Positions 6,845 through 16,562 are shown, numbered from the stretch's first letter. The stretch is 64,000 bases of DNA from Clostridia bacterium (GCA_030530315.1 JAUMVG010000002.1:35591-99590); one strand, 5' to 3'. Numbers and translations: made by a program. Notes: generated from the letters alone by a model not told the origin.

Positions 6845-7774
6845 ATGAGCGTAGCGGACATCCTGAAACAGCGGATGGGTTTTTCTTTTGAGGTTTTTCC
6901 GCCGAAGACGGACGCAGGCATGGAAAAGCTGTGCGGCGAAGGCGGCGTGCTGGACCATCTTTATGAGCTGAAGCCGGATTATATTTCGTGCACCTATGGC
7001 GCCGGCGGCACCAATGTCGGCAAAAACCTCGAAGTGCTCGATAAAATCCAGAAAGACGGCAAGGCCATTCCCGTGACCCACTTCACCTGCGTGGCCAACA
7101 CCAAGGAAGGCATTAAGGAGCAGCTGCAGAACTACCTGGACCACGGCATCAACCACATGTTGGCCCTGCGCGGCGACATCCCCTTCGGCTGGACCGGGAC
7201 CAACGGTGATCTGCACTATGCCACCGAGCTTGTGAAGTTCACCCGCAAGGAATTCGGCGATCAGTTCACCATCGCGGTCGCGGGCTCTCCCGAGGGCCAC
7301 ATCGCCTGCCGCAGCATCGAGGCGGACATCTCCTTCCTGAAGCAGAAGCAGGATGAGGGCGCCGACTACATCATGACCCAGCTGTGCTGGGACATGGACC
7401 AGTTCCGCTGGTGGATGGACGCCATCCGCGCGGCGGGCATCTGGCTGCCCGTGGACGTGGGCATCATGCCCGTGCTGGACGCCGCCGCCACCATCAACAT
7501 GGCGCTGAGCCGCAACGGCTGCGTCATGCCCCGCGAGCTGGCTGAGATCATCTCCAAGAACTGGATCTTCCCGAACCCCTTCGCGCCGAACGAGAGCGAG
7601 GAATCCATCGCCGCCAAGAAGGCCGCCTTCAAGGAGGCCGGCATTGAGTACACCATCAAGCTGATCGACGAGTACCGCGTCTGCGGCATCGACGGCATCC
7701 ATCTGTACGCGCTGAACAAGTACGAGGATGTCACCCGCCTGGTGAAGGAATCCGGCATCGTGGACCTGATCTAA
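6845..7774 (+). CDS. metF: Methylenetetrahydrofolate reductase
   Basis: 309 residues with the MetF signature FEVFPPKTDAGMEKL at residues ~15-29, the DYISCTYGAGGT block, the LALRGDIPFG FAD/folate block (~108-117) and the AGSPEGH segment. The enzyme is a flavoprotein that reduces methylene-THF to methyl-THF, the last step of the methyl branch. Length fits the short single-domain bacterial type. It starts the operon metF-acsF-acsD-acsC-acsE, 30 nt before acsF. No metV-like zinc protein, the usual partner in many acetogens, is seen in this window. Confidence 0.93.
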   Translation: MSVADILKQRMGFSFEVFPPKTDAGMEKLCGEGGVLDHLYELKPDYISCTYGAGGTNVGKNLEVLDKIQKDGKAIPVTHFTCVANTKEGIKEQLQNYLDHGINHMLALRGDIPFGWTGTNGDLHYATELVKFTRKEFGDQFTIAVAGSPEGHIACRSIEADISFLKQKQDEGADYIMTQLCWDMDQFRWWMDAIRAAGIWLPVDVGIMPVLDAAATINMALSRNGCVMPRELAEIISKNWIFPNPFAPNESEESIAAKKAAFKEAGIEYTIKLIDEYRVCGIDGIHLYALNKYEDVTRLVKESGIVDLI

Positions 7775-7804
7775 AACAATCCAAACGGTTATTTAGGAGA
7801 CATC

Positions 7805-8578
7805 ATGTCAACACATGTCATCGCTGTGGCCGGCAAGGGCGGCGTCGGTAAGACGACCACCTGCGGCATGATCATCGAACAGCTCATCAAAGAAGGCAAG
7901 GGCCCCCTGCTGGTGGTGGACGCCGACGCCAACTCCAACCTCAATGAGGTTCTGGGCGTCGAGGTGGAGACCACACTGGGCGACATTCGCGAAGAGATGG
8001 CCCGCGCAGAGCTTCTGCCGGTGTCCCCGATCCCTTCGGGCATGACCAAGCAGGAGTACGCCGAGTACAAGTTCTCCTCCGCCCTCATCGAAGAGGACGA
8101 CTTCGACATGCTGGTCATGGGCCGCACCCAGGGCAAGGGCTGCTACTGCTATGTCAACGGCGTGCTGAAGACCCAGGTGGACAAGTACTACGGCCAGTAC
8201 GGCTATATGGTGATCGATAACGAGGCGGGGCTTGAACACATCTCCCGCGGCACGCTGCCCCACGTGGATACCCTGTTGCTGGTGAGCGACTGCTCCCGAC
8301 GGGGCATCCAGGCGGCCGCCCGCATCGCGGAGATGGTTGGCCAGCTGGAGCTGAAGCCCGGCCAGATGAAACTGATCGTTAACCGCGCGCCAGACGGCAA
8401 ACTGAGCGACGGGGTTAAGGAAGAGATTGAGAAGCACGGTCTGGAGCTGGCGGGCGTGCTGCCTCACGACGAACTCGTCTATGAGTACGACTGTGACGGC
8501 AAGCCCAGCGCCAAGGTACCAGATGACGCACCGGTGAAGGTCGCGCTGAAATCAATCATGCACACTTTGGGCTTATAA
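7805..8578 (+). CDS. acsF: CooC/AcsF-type nickel-insertion ATPase (copy 1)
   Basis: 257-residue deviant P-loop (MinD/NifH-like) ATPase: Walker A GKGGVGKTTT near residue 10, DADANSNL switch region, a CYC metal-binding pair within GCYCYVNGVL (~118), and the VIDNEAGLEHISRGT motif. CooC and AcsF dimers use ATP to load nickel into CODH or ACS. This copy differs clearly from the one at 30539 and sits with the corrinoid protein genes, which is the place of acsF in acetogen clusters. Which of the two serves CooS and which AcsB cannot be read from sequence. Confidence 0.88.
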   Translation: MSTHVIAVAGKGGVGKTTTCGMIIEQLIKEGKGPLLVVDADANSNLNEVLGVEVETTLGDIREEMARAELLPVSPIPSGMTKQEYAEYKFSSALIEEDDFDMLVMGRTQGKGCYCYVNGVLKTQVDKYYGQYGYMVIDNEAGLEHISRGTLPHVDTLLLVSDCSRRGIQAAARIAEMVGQLELKPGQMKLIVNRAPDGKLSDGVKEEIEKHGLELAGVLPHDELVYEYDCDGKPSAKVPDDAPVKVALKSIMHTLGL

Positions 8579-8610
8579 CCCGACACGACAACAAACAGGG
8601 GGAATTCAAC

Positions 8611-9555
8611 ATGGCTTTCACTCCGAAAAAGCAGGCGTTCAATGCCAAGATCAATGCCGTCACCCTCGGCACGGGCGACAAGAGCATCGTGATCGGCGGC
8701 CAAAACGTTCTGCCCTTCTACACCTTTGACGCACCCATCGCCAACAAGCCCAAGATCGCCATCGAGATCAGCGACAAGGGCCTGGAAGGCATCGTCTCTC
8801 CCGGCCTGCTGGAGTTCTATGCCGGCTGTGAGACTCCGGTGCACATGGCCAAGAAGGCCGAAACGATGGAAGGCGCCTCCGCCATCTGTCTGCACTTTGA
8901 GAGCGCGGACCCCAACGCCGAGAACACCTCCGTCGCCGATTGCGTCGCCCTGGCCAAGGCCGTGGCGGATGCCGTCGAAATGCCGATCCTGGTGATGGGC
9001 TGCAAGAACATCGAAAAGGACGCCGAGCTGTTCAACGCCATCTCCGACGCCCTGCAGGGCAAGAACATCCTGGTGCTCTCCGCCCGCGAAGAGAACTACA
9101 AGAACGTCGGCGCTTCCGCCGGTCTGGCCTACAACCAGAAGGTCGGCGCGGAATCCGCCGTGGACATCAACCTGGCCAAGCAGCTGAACGTGCTGCTGTC
9201 CCAGCTGGGCGTGCCCGCGCAGAGCGTCTGCATGAACGTGGGCTCCTCCGCCGCTGGCTACGGCTTTGAGTACCTTTCCTCCACGCTGGACCGCGTGAAG
9301 GCTGCCGCGCTGGCTCAGAACGACGCGCAGCTCCAGATGCCCATCGTCACCCCCGTCTCTCCCGAGACCTGGGGCGTGAAGGAATCCATGTCGCCCGAAG
9401 AGGAGAGCCCGGAGTGGGGTCCCCTGGACGAGCGCGGCATCGAGATGGAAGTGTGCACCGCCTCCGCTTGCCTGGTGGGCGGCTCCGATATGGTCATCAT
9501 GAAGCACCCTGCCGCTGTCGCCACGATTGCCAAGTTTATCGACAGCCTGATGTAA
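8611..9555 (+). CDS. acsD: Corrinoid/iron-sulfur protein small subunit (CODH/ACS delta)
   Basis: 314 residues, the usual length of AcsD, a TIM-barrel subunit that holds the cobalamin lower face together with AcsC. Recognised blocks are the VTLGTGDKSIVIGGQNVLPFY start, the KIAIEISDKGLEG strand, and MPIVTPVSPETWG near the C-terminus. GGGGGAATTC precedes the ATG. acsC follows after 22 nt. The AcsCD heterodimer carries the methyl group from AcsE to the A-cluster of AcsB. Confidence 0.92.
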   Translation: MAFTPKKQAFNAKINAVTLGTGDKSIVIGGQNVLPFYTFDAPIANKPKIAIEISDKGLEGIVSPGLLEFYAGCETPVHMAKKAETMEGASAICLHFESADPNAENTSVADCVALAKAVADAVEMPILVMGCKNIEKDAELFNAISDALQGKNILVLSAREENYKNVGASAGLAYNQKVGAESAVDINLAKQLNVLLSQLGVPAQSVCMNVGSSAAGYGFEYLSSTLDRVKAAALAQNDAQLQMPIVTPVSPETWGVKESMSPEEESPEWGPLDERGIEMEVCTASACLVGGSDMVIMKHPAAVATIAKFIDSLM

Positions 9556-9577
9556 GCGGGGAAGGAGGAAATATACC

Positions 9578-10924
9578 ATGGCTCTGAAAGGTCTTGACAT
9601 TTTTAAGCTGACTCCCAAGAAGAACTGCAAGGAGTGCGGCAGCCCCACCTGCATGGCATTTTCGATGAAGGTCGCCTCCGGCGCTGTGTCCATCGACAAG
9701 TGCCCCCACATGTCCGCTGAGGCTCTGGCCACCCTGTCCGAGTCCACCGCGCCCCTGATGAAGACCATCACCGTGGGCGCTGGCAACAACGAGCACAAGC
9801 TCGGCGGCGAGACCGTGCTGTTCCGCCACGAGAAGACCCTGGTCAACCGCAACCTGTACGCCGTCACCCTGTGCTCCTGCATGGAGGACGCCGAGATCGA
9901 CGCCAAGATCGAAGAGATCAAGAAGGTCGATTACGAACGCATCGGCGAGCGCGAGTATGTGGAGTTCCTGTTCCTGAACTACGCGGGCAACGGCGCCGAC
10001 AAGTACGTCGCGCTGGTGAACAAGGCCATGGCCGCTGACCGCGCACTGGTGCTGAACTGCTCCGACGCCGATGTCGCCAAGGCCGCCCTGGATGTCTGCA
10101 AGGCCGCCAAGCCCATCCTGAACGGCGCCAACGCCGAGAACCTGGACGCCATGAACGCCGTGGCCACCGCCGCGGGCGTCACCCTGGGCGTGACCGGCGA
10201 GGGCATCTCCGGCATCTATGACAACATCAAGGCGCTGGAAGCCAAGGGCAACAAGAACCTGATCATCGACTGCACCGGCAAGACCGCGAAGGAGACCTTC
10301 GCCAACGCCGTGCAGGTGCGCCGCAGCAACCTGAAGGATCAGGAGCGCACCCTGGGCTATCCGTCCATCGTGAACCTGGCCGCGATCGCCGAGGGCGACC
10401 TGCACATGCAGACCGCTCTGGCTTCCGCCTTCACCCTGCGCTATGGCTCCATCATCGTCATGGATAACATGACCTACGCCGAGGCGCTGGCGCTGTACGG
10501 CCTGCGTCAGAACATCTTCACCGATCCGCAGAAGCCCATGAAGGTCGAGCCCGGCATCTACGCCCTGAACGGCGCGGATGAGAACTCCGTCTGCTCCCTG
10601 ACCGTGGACTTCGCCCTGACCTACTTCCTGGTCTCCGGCGAGTACGAGCGCTCCAAGTGCCCGGTCAACCTGCTGATCACCGATGCCAGCGGCATGTCCG
10701 TCCTGACCGCGTGGGCGGCCGGCAAGTTCTCCGCGGGCACCATCAAGAAGTTCTTCGACGAGGCGGACATTGAGAACAAGATCAAGTCCCGCACGCTGAT
10801 CATCCCCGGCAAGGTCGCCGTGATGAAGGGCGAAATCGAAGCCAAGCTGCCCGGCTGGAACGTGGTGGTTGGCCCGATGGAGGCCGTTCAGCTGGTCAAG
10901 TTCATCAAGGACTTCAACGCTTAA
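9578..10924 (+). CDS. acsC: Corrinoid/iron-sulfur protein large subunit (CODH/ACS gamma)
   Basis: 448 residues. The N-terminus holds the [4Fe-4S] ligands Cys17, Cys20, Cys25 and Cys42 (CKECGSPTC ... IDKCP), which reactivate Co(II) to Co(I). A TIM barrel and a C-terminal Rossmann-like corrinoid-binding domain (with LLITDASGMSVLTAWAAGKF) follow. Length equals that of characterised AcsC. It lies between acsD and acsE in the operon. A hairpin in the 78-nt gap to acsE could lower transcription of the methyltransferase relative to the corrinoid protein. Confidence 0.93.
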   Translation: MALKGLDIFKLTPKKNCKECGSPTCMAFSMKVASGAVSIDKCPHMSAEALATLSESTAPLMKTITVGAGNNEHKLGGETVLFRHEKTLVNRNLYAVTLCSCMEDAEIDAKIEEIKKVDYERIGEREYVEFLFLNYAGNGADKYVALVNKAMAADRALVLNCSDADVAKAALDVCKAAKPILNGANAENLDAMNAVATAAGVTLGVTGEGISGIYDNIKALEAKGNKNLIIDCTGKTAKETFANAVQVRRSNLKDQERTLGYPSIVNLAAIAEGDLHMQTALASAFTLRYGSIIVMDNMTYAEALALYGLRQNIFTDPQKPMKVEPGIYALNGADENSVCSLTVDFALTYFLVSGEYERSKCPVNLLITDASGMSVLTAWAAGKFSAGTIKKFFDEADIENKIKSRTLIIPGKVAVMKGEIEAKLPGWNVVVGPMEAVQLVKFIKDFNA

Positions 10925-10932
10925 TGGTTTAT

Positions 10933-10958
10933 ACGGCCGGCGCGGCTCTGCCGCACCG
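10933..10958 (+). terminator. Intercistronic hairpin acsC-acsE
   Basis: Stem GCCGG.GCGG/CCGC.CCGGC with a CTCTG loop and no T tract. It is more likely an attenuating or mRNA-stabilising hairpin than a full terminator. Confidence 0.4.
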
Positions 10959-11002
10959 GCTTCGTATGCTATTATTACATGACTTATTGGAGGGATTGAC
11001 TT

Positions 11003-11788
11003 ATGGCAAAGTTCATCACCATCGGCGAGCGCATCTCCGTGACCGCTCCCGCAATCCGCAGGGCATTTGAAGAGCGGGACCCCGAGCCGATCATCACCCG
11101 CTGCGAGCAGCAGCTGAAGGCCGGCGCGAACTACATCGACGTGAACATCGGCCCCGCCGAGTCCGACGGCGAGGATCGCATGATCTGGGCGGTCAAGCTG
11201 CTGCAGGAGCGGTTTGACAACGTGCCGCTGGCGCTGGACACCTCCAACATGAAGGCCATCGAGGCCGGCATCCAGGTGTACAACCGCGAGAAGGGCAAGC
11301 CGATCGTGAACTCCGCGGACGCGGGCGACCGCTTCAACCGGATCGAGCTGGCGGCGAACAACGACGCCATCGTCATCGCGCTGTGCTCCGCGAACGGCAT
11401 CGCCTCCGACAATGACGAGCGCATGGCGCACTGCCAGCGGATGCTTGAGGAGGGCCTGATGCACGGCATGGAGGCGGAGGACCTGTGGTTCGACCCGCTG
11501 TTCCTGGTGGTGAAGGGCATGCAGGACAAGCAGATGGAGGTTCTGGAGGCCATCAAGATGTTCAGCGACATGGGCCTGAACAGCACGGGCGGCCTGTCCA
11601 ACAACTCCAACGGCATGCCGAAGCACATTCGCCCGATCTTCGACAGCTGCATGCTGGCGATGGCGATGATGCAGGGCCTGACCTCCGCCATCGTGAACCC
11701 GAACGATCAGCGGCTGATGGAGACCATCAAGACCTGCGACATCATCAAGAACAACAACCTCTACGCCGACTCCTACCTGGAGATCTGA
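11003..11788 (+). CDS. acsE: Methyl-THF:corrinoid/iron-sulfur protein methyltransferase
   Basis: 261 residues, matching AcsE/MeTr (262 aa in Moorella). It has the pterin-binding TIM barrel of the DHPS-like family: FITIGERISVT start, GANYIDVNIGP, ALDTSNMKAIEAG, NSADAGDRFNR and TTGGLSNNS-type block (STGGLSNNSNGMP). It transfers the N5-methyl group of methyl-THF to Co(I) of AcsCD. TTGGAGGG precedes the ATG. A strong terminator follows, ending the methyl-branch operon. Confidence 0.94.
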   Translation: MAKFITIGERISVTAPAIRRAFEERDPEPIITRCEQQLKAGANYIDVNIGPAESDGEDRMIWAVKLLQERFDNVPLALDTSNMKAIEAGIQVYNREKGKPIVNSADAGDRFNRIELAANNDAIVIALCSANGIASDNDERMAHCQRMLEEGLMHGMEAEDLWFDPLFLVVKGMQDKQMEVLEAIKMFSDMGLNSTGGLSNNSNGMPKHIRPIFDSCMLAMAMMQGLTSAIVNPNDQRLMETIKTCDIIKNNNLYADSYLEI

Positions 11789-11797
11789 CGATCCCTA

Positions 11798-11840
11798 CAA
11801 AGAGACCTGCCCGCGCATGCGGACGGGTCTCTTTTCTTTT
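11798..11840 (+). terminator. Terminator of the metF-acsE operon
   Basis: Stem AAAGAGACC/GGTCTCTTT with inner CCCG/CGG pairing and a TTTTCTTTTG tail. Confidence 0.85.
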
Positions 11841-12148
11841 GTGTGTTATGGTAGAAAGAGGGCGCATAATACGGAACAGTGGGTCCAATAAAGTCACGTT
11901 GACCATCTGATAGAAAGGTATACTGTGTAATCCTAATGTTTTGGTTATGTATTTGGAAACTGCAGGACAAATATAAGGCAATGTGGTATAATGATCGGGA
12001 ATTCAAGGGGCGGACGGGAGCGATAACAGAGCCTTTCCGAACGCTGGAATGAGGATCAAATGCCGGAGATCCGGGCAGGGATTCGCGCCTCATGGCGGGG
12101 ACGAGCCTGCGTGAAGATCAGCGCGGCAGCGGAATGGGAGACATGGAC
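11841..12148. other. Intergenic region with a weak promoter
   Basis: About 300 bases without a supported gene. A likely promoter for the glycosidase operon is AGGACA (11964-11969), 17-nt spacer, TATAAT (11987-11992). The rest holds nothing recognisable. Confidence 0.5.
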
Positions 12149-13387
12149 ATGGCACGGAGAAGCGGATGGCGCAGGCGTCGGGGAAACCCGGTGCTCTACT
12201 GGCTGCGTGAACAATTCAGCCGGCGGCCCCTGCCGGTTTGGATCATCGCCGTGAGCCACGTGCTGGCGCTTGGCATCGCCCTGGTGCTGTACGCACTGCC
12301 GCATCACGTCATACCTCACGCGGAGACCGCGGTGGGCATTGTCTCGAGCCGAAACGGAGGCGCCGCGGCGGCGGAGATCGCCGCGACGGACCTTCAGGAG
12401 GACGGCGGGGAAGCGGACGCCGAGAACGAGCCAGAATCTATCGCAGACGAATCAGAAGATACTGGAAACGGCGAGATGAAGGAGTCCGCACAGGGGGACG
12501 AGTCGCTTCCCGGCGAGCAGGCCGCGCCGGAACAGGTGGCCCCGGAGGATTCTGGCACTGAAACGGCGGCGGTTCAGGATGCCGCGGCCCTGGAGGTGGA
12601 CGGCACAGGCAGTTTCCGGCACAAGTTTGCGGACAAGTTCACCGACGGAGAGGTCGTTCGCACCGACGAGAGCTACATAAGCGGGAACATCAACGTTACG
12701 ATGTATTCCCAGTACGTGGAGGAAGCCAGGGCCATGACCTACGTGGCGGACGTGTATGTGGCGGATGTCAGCTGCCTGATGACCGCCTTCGCCCGGGATC
12801 AGTACGGTCGCGGCTATACAGAGTGGATCACCGACGTGGCGGAGCGCTACAAGAGCGTCGTGACGCTGAACGGCGACTACTACGGCTGCCGGAACGTGGG
12901 CGTTATCATCCGCAACGGCGTGCTGTACCGCGACAGGACGGCGCGGGGCGACATCGCGGTGCTGTACTGGGACGGCCACATGGAGGCCATCAAATCCTCC
13001 CGGTTCGACACCATGACGGAGATAGACAAGGGAGCTTACCAGAGCTGGAGTTTCGGCCCGTCCCTGCTGGACGAGGAGGGCAAGCCCCTCAAGCGCTTCA
13101 ACTGCGACGCCAACCTTCGCAAGAAGAATCCGCGCTCGGCCATCGGCTACTTTGAACCCGGCCATTACTGCCTGGTGGCGGTGGACGGCCGCAACGACGT
13201 ATCCCACGGCGCGACGATGACCCAGCTGGCCAACATCATGTCCAACCTGGGGTGCAAGCTGGCCTACAATCTGGACGGCGGCCAGACTTCCCTGTTCTGC
13301 GCGGGCACGAAGATGGTCAACGATCCCTCCCAGGGCGGGCGGGACAGCAGCGACTACATCATGATCGTCGACCGGATCACCCAGTGA
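12149..13387 (+). CDS. Membrane-anchored phosphodiester glycosidase (NAGPA domain)
   Basis: 412 residues from the ATG at 12149, chosen because GGGAG lies 9 nt upstream; other in-frame ATGs at 12134 and 12143 are possible. A basic start (ARRSGWRRRRG) precedes one membrane segment (residues ~36-54), then a long acidic low-complexity linker (~70-160, rich in E/D/A), then the NAGPA catalytic domain from ~200: NGDYYGCRNVGVIIRNG, LVAVDGRN and LAYNLDGGQTSLF. The family cleaves sugar phosphodiesters (the human uncovering enzyme is the type member); bacterial members act in the cell wall or exopolysaccharide. Two small membrane-protein genes follow in the same direction. Confidence 0.82.
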   Translation: MARRSGWRRRRGNPVLYWLREQFSRRPLPVWIIAVSHVLALGIALVLYALPHHVIPHAETAVGIVSSRNGGAAAAEIAATDLQEDGGEADAENEPESIADESEDTGNGEMKESAQGDESLPGEQAAPEQVAPEDSGTETAAVQDAAALEVDGTGSFRHKFADKFTDGEVVRTDESYISGNINVTMYSQYVEEARAMTYVADVYVADVSCLMTAFARDQYGRGYTEWITDVAERYKSVVTLNGDYYGCRNVGVIIRNGVLYRDRTARGDIAVLYWDGHMEAIKSSRFDTMTEIDKGAYQSWSFGPSLLDEEGKPLKRFNCDANLRKKNPRSAIGYFEPGHYCLVAVDGRNDVSHGATMTQLANIMSNLGCKLAYNLDGGQTSLFCAGTKMVNDPSQGGRDSSDYIMIVDRITQ

Positions 13388-13415
13388 CCGGCGCGGTGAA
13401 TACGGAGGTTTGACC

Positions 13416-13721
13416 ATGCTGGACAGGCTCAGGCGGCTGCTGCCTCACGCTGCGATACTGATCTGCAACATGTACATCGTGTTTTTCCTGATCGACCGCG
13501 TCAACAAGGCCATGAACTTCATCGACAACGGGCTGACCAAGGGGCTGCTCCTTGCGCTGTGCCTCATTGGCCTCTGGAACGCCTGGAGCCTGAGCCGCAG
13601 GAGCCGACGCGGGCGAAGGAACCGTATGCCGGCGGGACGGGGAAGGACGGAAGCCCGACCCGCAAATGCTCCCGCCCGCGAGGCGCGCAGACAGCCCCGG
13701 AGCACCGGCAGGACGGCCTGA
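13416..13721 (+). CDS. Small membrane protein, basic C-terminus
   Basis: 101 residues from the ATG at 13416, after ACGGAGG. Two hydrophobic helices (residues ~11-25 and ~41-56) and a tail of about 45 residues rich in Arg (SRRSRRGRRNR). No family recognised. It lies 28 nt after the NAGPA gene, so co-transcription is likely and a role as a partner in the same envelope process is possible. Confidence 0.6.
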   Translation: MLDRLRRLLPHAAILICNMYIVFFLIDRVNKAMNFIDNGLTKGLLLALCLIGLWNAWSLSRRSRRGRRNRMPAGRGRTEARPANAPAREARRQPRSTGRTA

Positions 13722-13737
13722 TGGACGGAGGCGCGCT

Positions 13738-13953
13738 ATGAAGAAGATCGAAAGATACCTGCCCATCGTCAGCGCGGCGCTGTGCGCGCTGCTGCTGCTC
13801 CTCTTGCTGATCGACGCCATTTGGCCAAAGGCGGAGCTGTTTTTGAGCGAGATTGTAAAGTTAGTTATATTAATTACCTGTATTGTGGTGGCGCTATGCG
13901 GCGCGCTCTTGATCCATGCGGACCGACGCGCGACACGGCGCAGGATGCGTTAG
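13738..13953 (+). CDS. Small two-helix membrane protein
   Basis: 71 residues: KKIERYLPIVSAALCALLLLLLL forms helix 1, LVILITCIVVALCGALLIHA helix 2, ending in a basic tail. ACGGAGG precedes the ATG. It starts 16 nt after the previous gene stops. Function unknown; it resembles its neighbour in layout but not in sequence. Confidence 0.6.
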   Translation: MKKIERYLPIVSAALCALLLLLLLIDAIWPKAELFLSEIVKLVILITCIVVALCGALLIHADRRATRRRMR

Positions 13954-14049
13954 CAATAATTGAGAAGTCAATTATGCATTTGAATTAGACTGTAAATACT
14001 TGTCATTCCAGGGTATCCAGACAACTCATTTTCCTTGATGACAACCGAT

Positions 14050-14095
14050 GATAAGCGGAGAACGCCGTGACTGGCGGTCTCCGCTTATCGTTTTC
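14050..14095 (+). terminator. Terminator before the acsB copy
   Basis: Near-perfect 17-bp stem GATAAGCGGAGA.CGCC/GGCG.TCTCCGCTTATC followed by GTTTTC. It isolates the membrane-protein operon from acsB. Confidence 0.8.
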
Positions 14096-14108
14096 AACAC
14101 GTCAGCGC

Positions 14109-14137
14109 TTGATTTATTAAGTCCAGTGGGATATAAT
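14109..14137 (+). promoter_or_regulatory. Promoter of the frameshifted acsB
   Basis: TTGATT (14109-14114), 17-nt spacer, TATAAT (14132-14137). The promoter is intact although the gene it drives is broken. Confidence 0.75.
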
Positions 14138-14188
14138 ACTTAAGTCAAACCCCATATGGGAGATATGAAAAGTAATGGAGGAATAAAA

Positions 14189-16317
14189 ATGAGCGCCTTA
14201 ACGGATCTTATCTTTGCCGGTTCCAACGCGGTTGCGGCTCTCACCGAAGGCGCGGTAAATGACGCCATTGAGAAGTACGGCCCGGATCACAAGGTCGCCT
14301 TCCCGGATACCGCCTATTTTTTCCCGACGATCTATGCCGCGACGGGCGTCAAGGTGGCGAAGCTGGGCGATCTGCCCGCATGCGTCGGCGTGCTGAAGAG
14401 CCTCATTTCAAATAAGCCCAAGCTGGGCGACGCGCTGAACGCGGGCCTGGCCACCGCGGTGGGCGCGGAGATCATCGAAGGCCTGAAATAGTCGAAGGCA
14501 CCGATCCCTACGCAAATGATTCCGGCATCGGCTTTGTGCCCGATCCCATCATCCGCTCCCTGGGCGTGCCGCTGGTGACCGGGGATATCCCCGGCGTGGC
14601 GGTGGTCCTCGGCAAGGCCGACGATCCCGCGGACGTGGTGAAGGTGGTCAAGGATTACCAGTCCAAGGGCATTATGTCCTTCCTGATCGGCGATGTCATC
14701 GAGCAGTGCGCCGAGGGCGGGGTCAAGCTGGGCCTGGAGTTCCGCGTGGTGCCCCTGGGCCACGACGTGACCGCCGTGATCCACGTGGTCACCGTCGCCG
14801 TGCGCGCGGCGCTGATCTTTGGTTCCCACAATCCCGGCGACTTGGCGGGCCTGCTGAAGTACACCAAGGAACGCGTGCCGGCCTTCGTGAACACCTTCGG
14901 ACCGCTGAACGAGGTGGTCGTGTCCGCTGGCGCTGGCGCCATCGCCCTGGGCTTCCCGGTGGTGGTGGACCAGGCCATCGGTGACCTTCAGGTGCCCGGC
15001 GCGCTGGAGGCCGTGACCGACCACGCCATGACGGTCAGGAAGTCCCTCGAGCTGCGCAACATCAAGATCAAGGTGACGGAGCTGCCCATTCCCGTGGCCT
15101 TCGCCTCCGCCTTCGAGGGCGAGATCATCCGCAAGAAGGACATGAAGGTGGAGTTTTACTCCGGCAAGAACGTGACCTGCGAGATCGTGAAGATGCGCGG
15201 CCTCGACGAGATCGAGGACCACAGCATCGTCATCGACGGTCCGGACATCGACAGCGGCGAGACCGAGTATCCGCTGGCGACCTACATCGAAGTGGCGGGC
15301 GAGAAGATGCAGGCGGACTTCGAGTCCGTCATCGAGCGCAAGATCCACGCCTGGTTCAACTATATGGAGGGCGTGATGCACACCGGCCAGCGCAACCAGT
15401 TCCGCATCCGCGTCAGCCACGAGGCCTATGACAAGGGGCTGCGGCTGCGGCACTTCGGCGAGGTGCTGTACAACATGATCATGAACGAATTCGACGCCGT
15501 GGTGGACAAGTGCCAGGTGCGCCTGGTGACCGATGCCGCCAAGGCGAAGACCGTGCTGGACGAGGTGGCCATGCCCACCTACAACGCCCGCGACGATCGC
15601 CTGGCCAGCATGACCGACGAATCCGTGGACACCTTCTTTACCTGCACGCTGTGCCAGAGCTTCGCGCCCGCCCACTGCTGCGTGGTGACCCCAGAGCGCC
15701 TGGGTCTGTGCGGCGCGGTCTCCTGGCTGGATGCCAAGGCCACCTATCAGCTGAACCCCACCGGACCCAGCCAGCCCATCGCGAAGGTCGGCTGCACCGA
15801 CGAGCGCACGGGTCGCTATGACACCGTCAACGAAGCGGTCGCCCAGGCCACCCACGGCGCGGTAGAGAACGTGACCCTGTACTCCATCATGGAGGACCCG
15901 ATGACCTCCTGCGGCTGCTTCGAGTGCATTTGCGGCATCGAACCCCTGTCCAACGGCGTCATCATCTGCAACCGCGAGTACAGCGGCATGACGCCCACCG
16001 GCATGACCTTCGGCGAACTGGCCTCCATGACCGGCGGCGGCGTGCAGACTCCCGGCTTCATGGGCCATGGACGGCACTTCATCGCCTCGAAGAAGTTCGC
16101 CTCCGCCGAGGGCGGCACCGAGCGCATCGTCTGGATGCCCAAGGAGCTGAAGGACGACGTGGCGGACCGTCTGAACAGGACCGCGAAGGAGCTCTACGGC
16201 ATCGAGAACTTCACCGATATGATCGCCGACGAGACCATCACCACCGATCCCGAGGAGCTGCTGAACTGGCTGACCGAAAAAGGACATCCGGTGCTGGGCC
16301 TCGATCCGCTGATGTAA
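14189..16317 (+). pseudogene. acsB: Acetyl-CoA synthase catalytic subunit (acsB copy 1), frameshifted
   Basis: The start (ATG 14189 after GGAGG) opens the AcsB N-terminus up to AEIIEGLK, where TAG stops it at 14489-14491. The remaining ~600 codons, from about 14488 in the -1 frame, continue as EIVEGTDPYAND and run to 16317. The expected LKYVEGTDPY reading is restored by one extra pyrimidine after AAATA, so a single base is missing. All A-cluster ligands are kept (FTCTLC, HCC, GLCGA and SCGCFECIC). Corrected length is ~709 residues against 711 for the intact copy at 28327. The break is therefore recent, or it is an assembly error. If real, the product is a 100-residue fragment and the organism relies on the other copy. 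Confidence 0.85.
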
Positions 16318-16410
16318 AGGATTCGCGCTTGAAGGCGATTGCCCGGCGCGGCTCGCTGGAGCCGGGGAGCTGAACAGCGTCTTCCGCGACTGGCGACCGC
16401 TTTAAAGGAA

Positions 16411-16443
16411 TACGCCGCGCCCGTGGCACATGGGCGCGGCGTA
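16411..16443 (+). terminator. Terminator after acsB copy 1
   Basis: Stem TACGCCGCGCCC/GGGCGCGGCGTA with a GTGGCACAT-type loop, then GTGTTTG. Confidence 0.65.
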
Positions 16444-16562
16444 TGTGTTTGAATTATGTGGGATAGGAGAGGGCACGCGCCTTCCGGGCCTGCGGGTTCA
16501 GCGGGAAAGCGGCGATAGTCATCCATGGACGCGGACGGAAGCCCAGAATTGACGGCCAGCTC

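Noticed and set aside
9536-11626. 696-codon minus-strand ORF opposite acsC and acsE
   Set aside because: Spans two real genes and the gap between them on the other strand; low-complexity composition.
14480-14495. Programmed -1 frameshift in acsB
   Set aside because: No slippery heptamer (the site is CTGAAAT) and the intact paralogue needs no shift. A missing base restores LKYVEGTDPY exactly.
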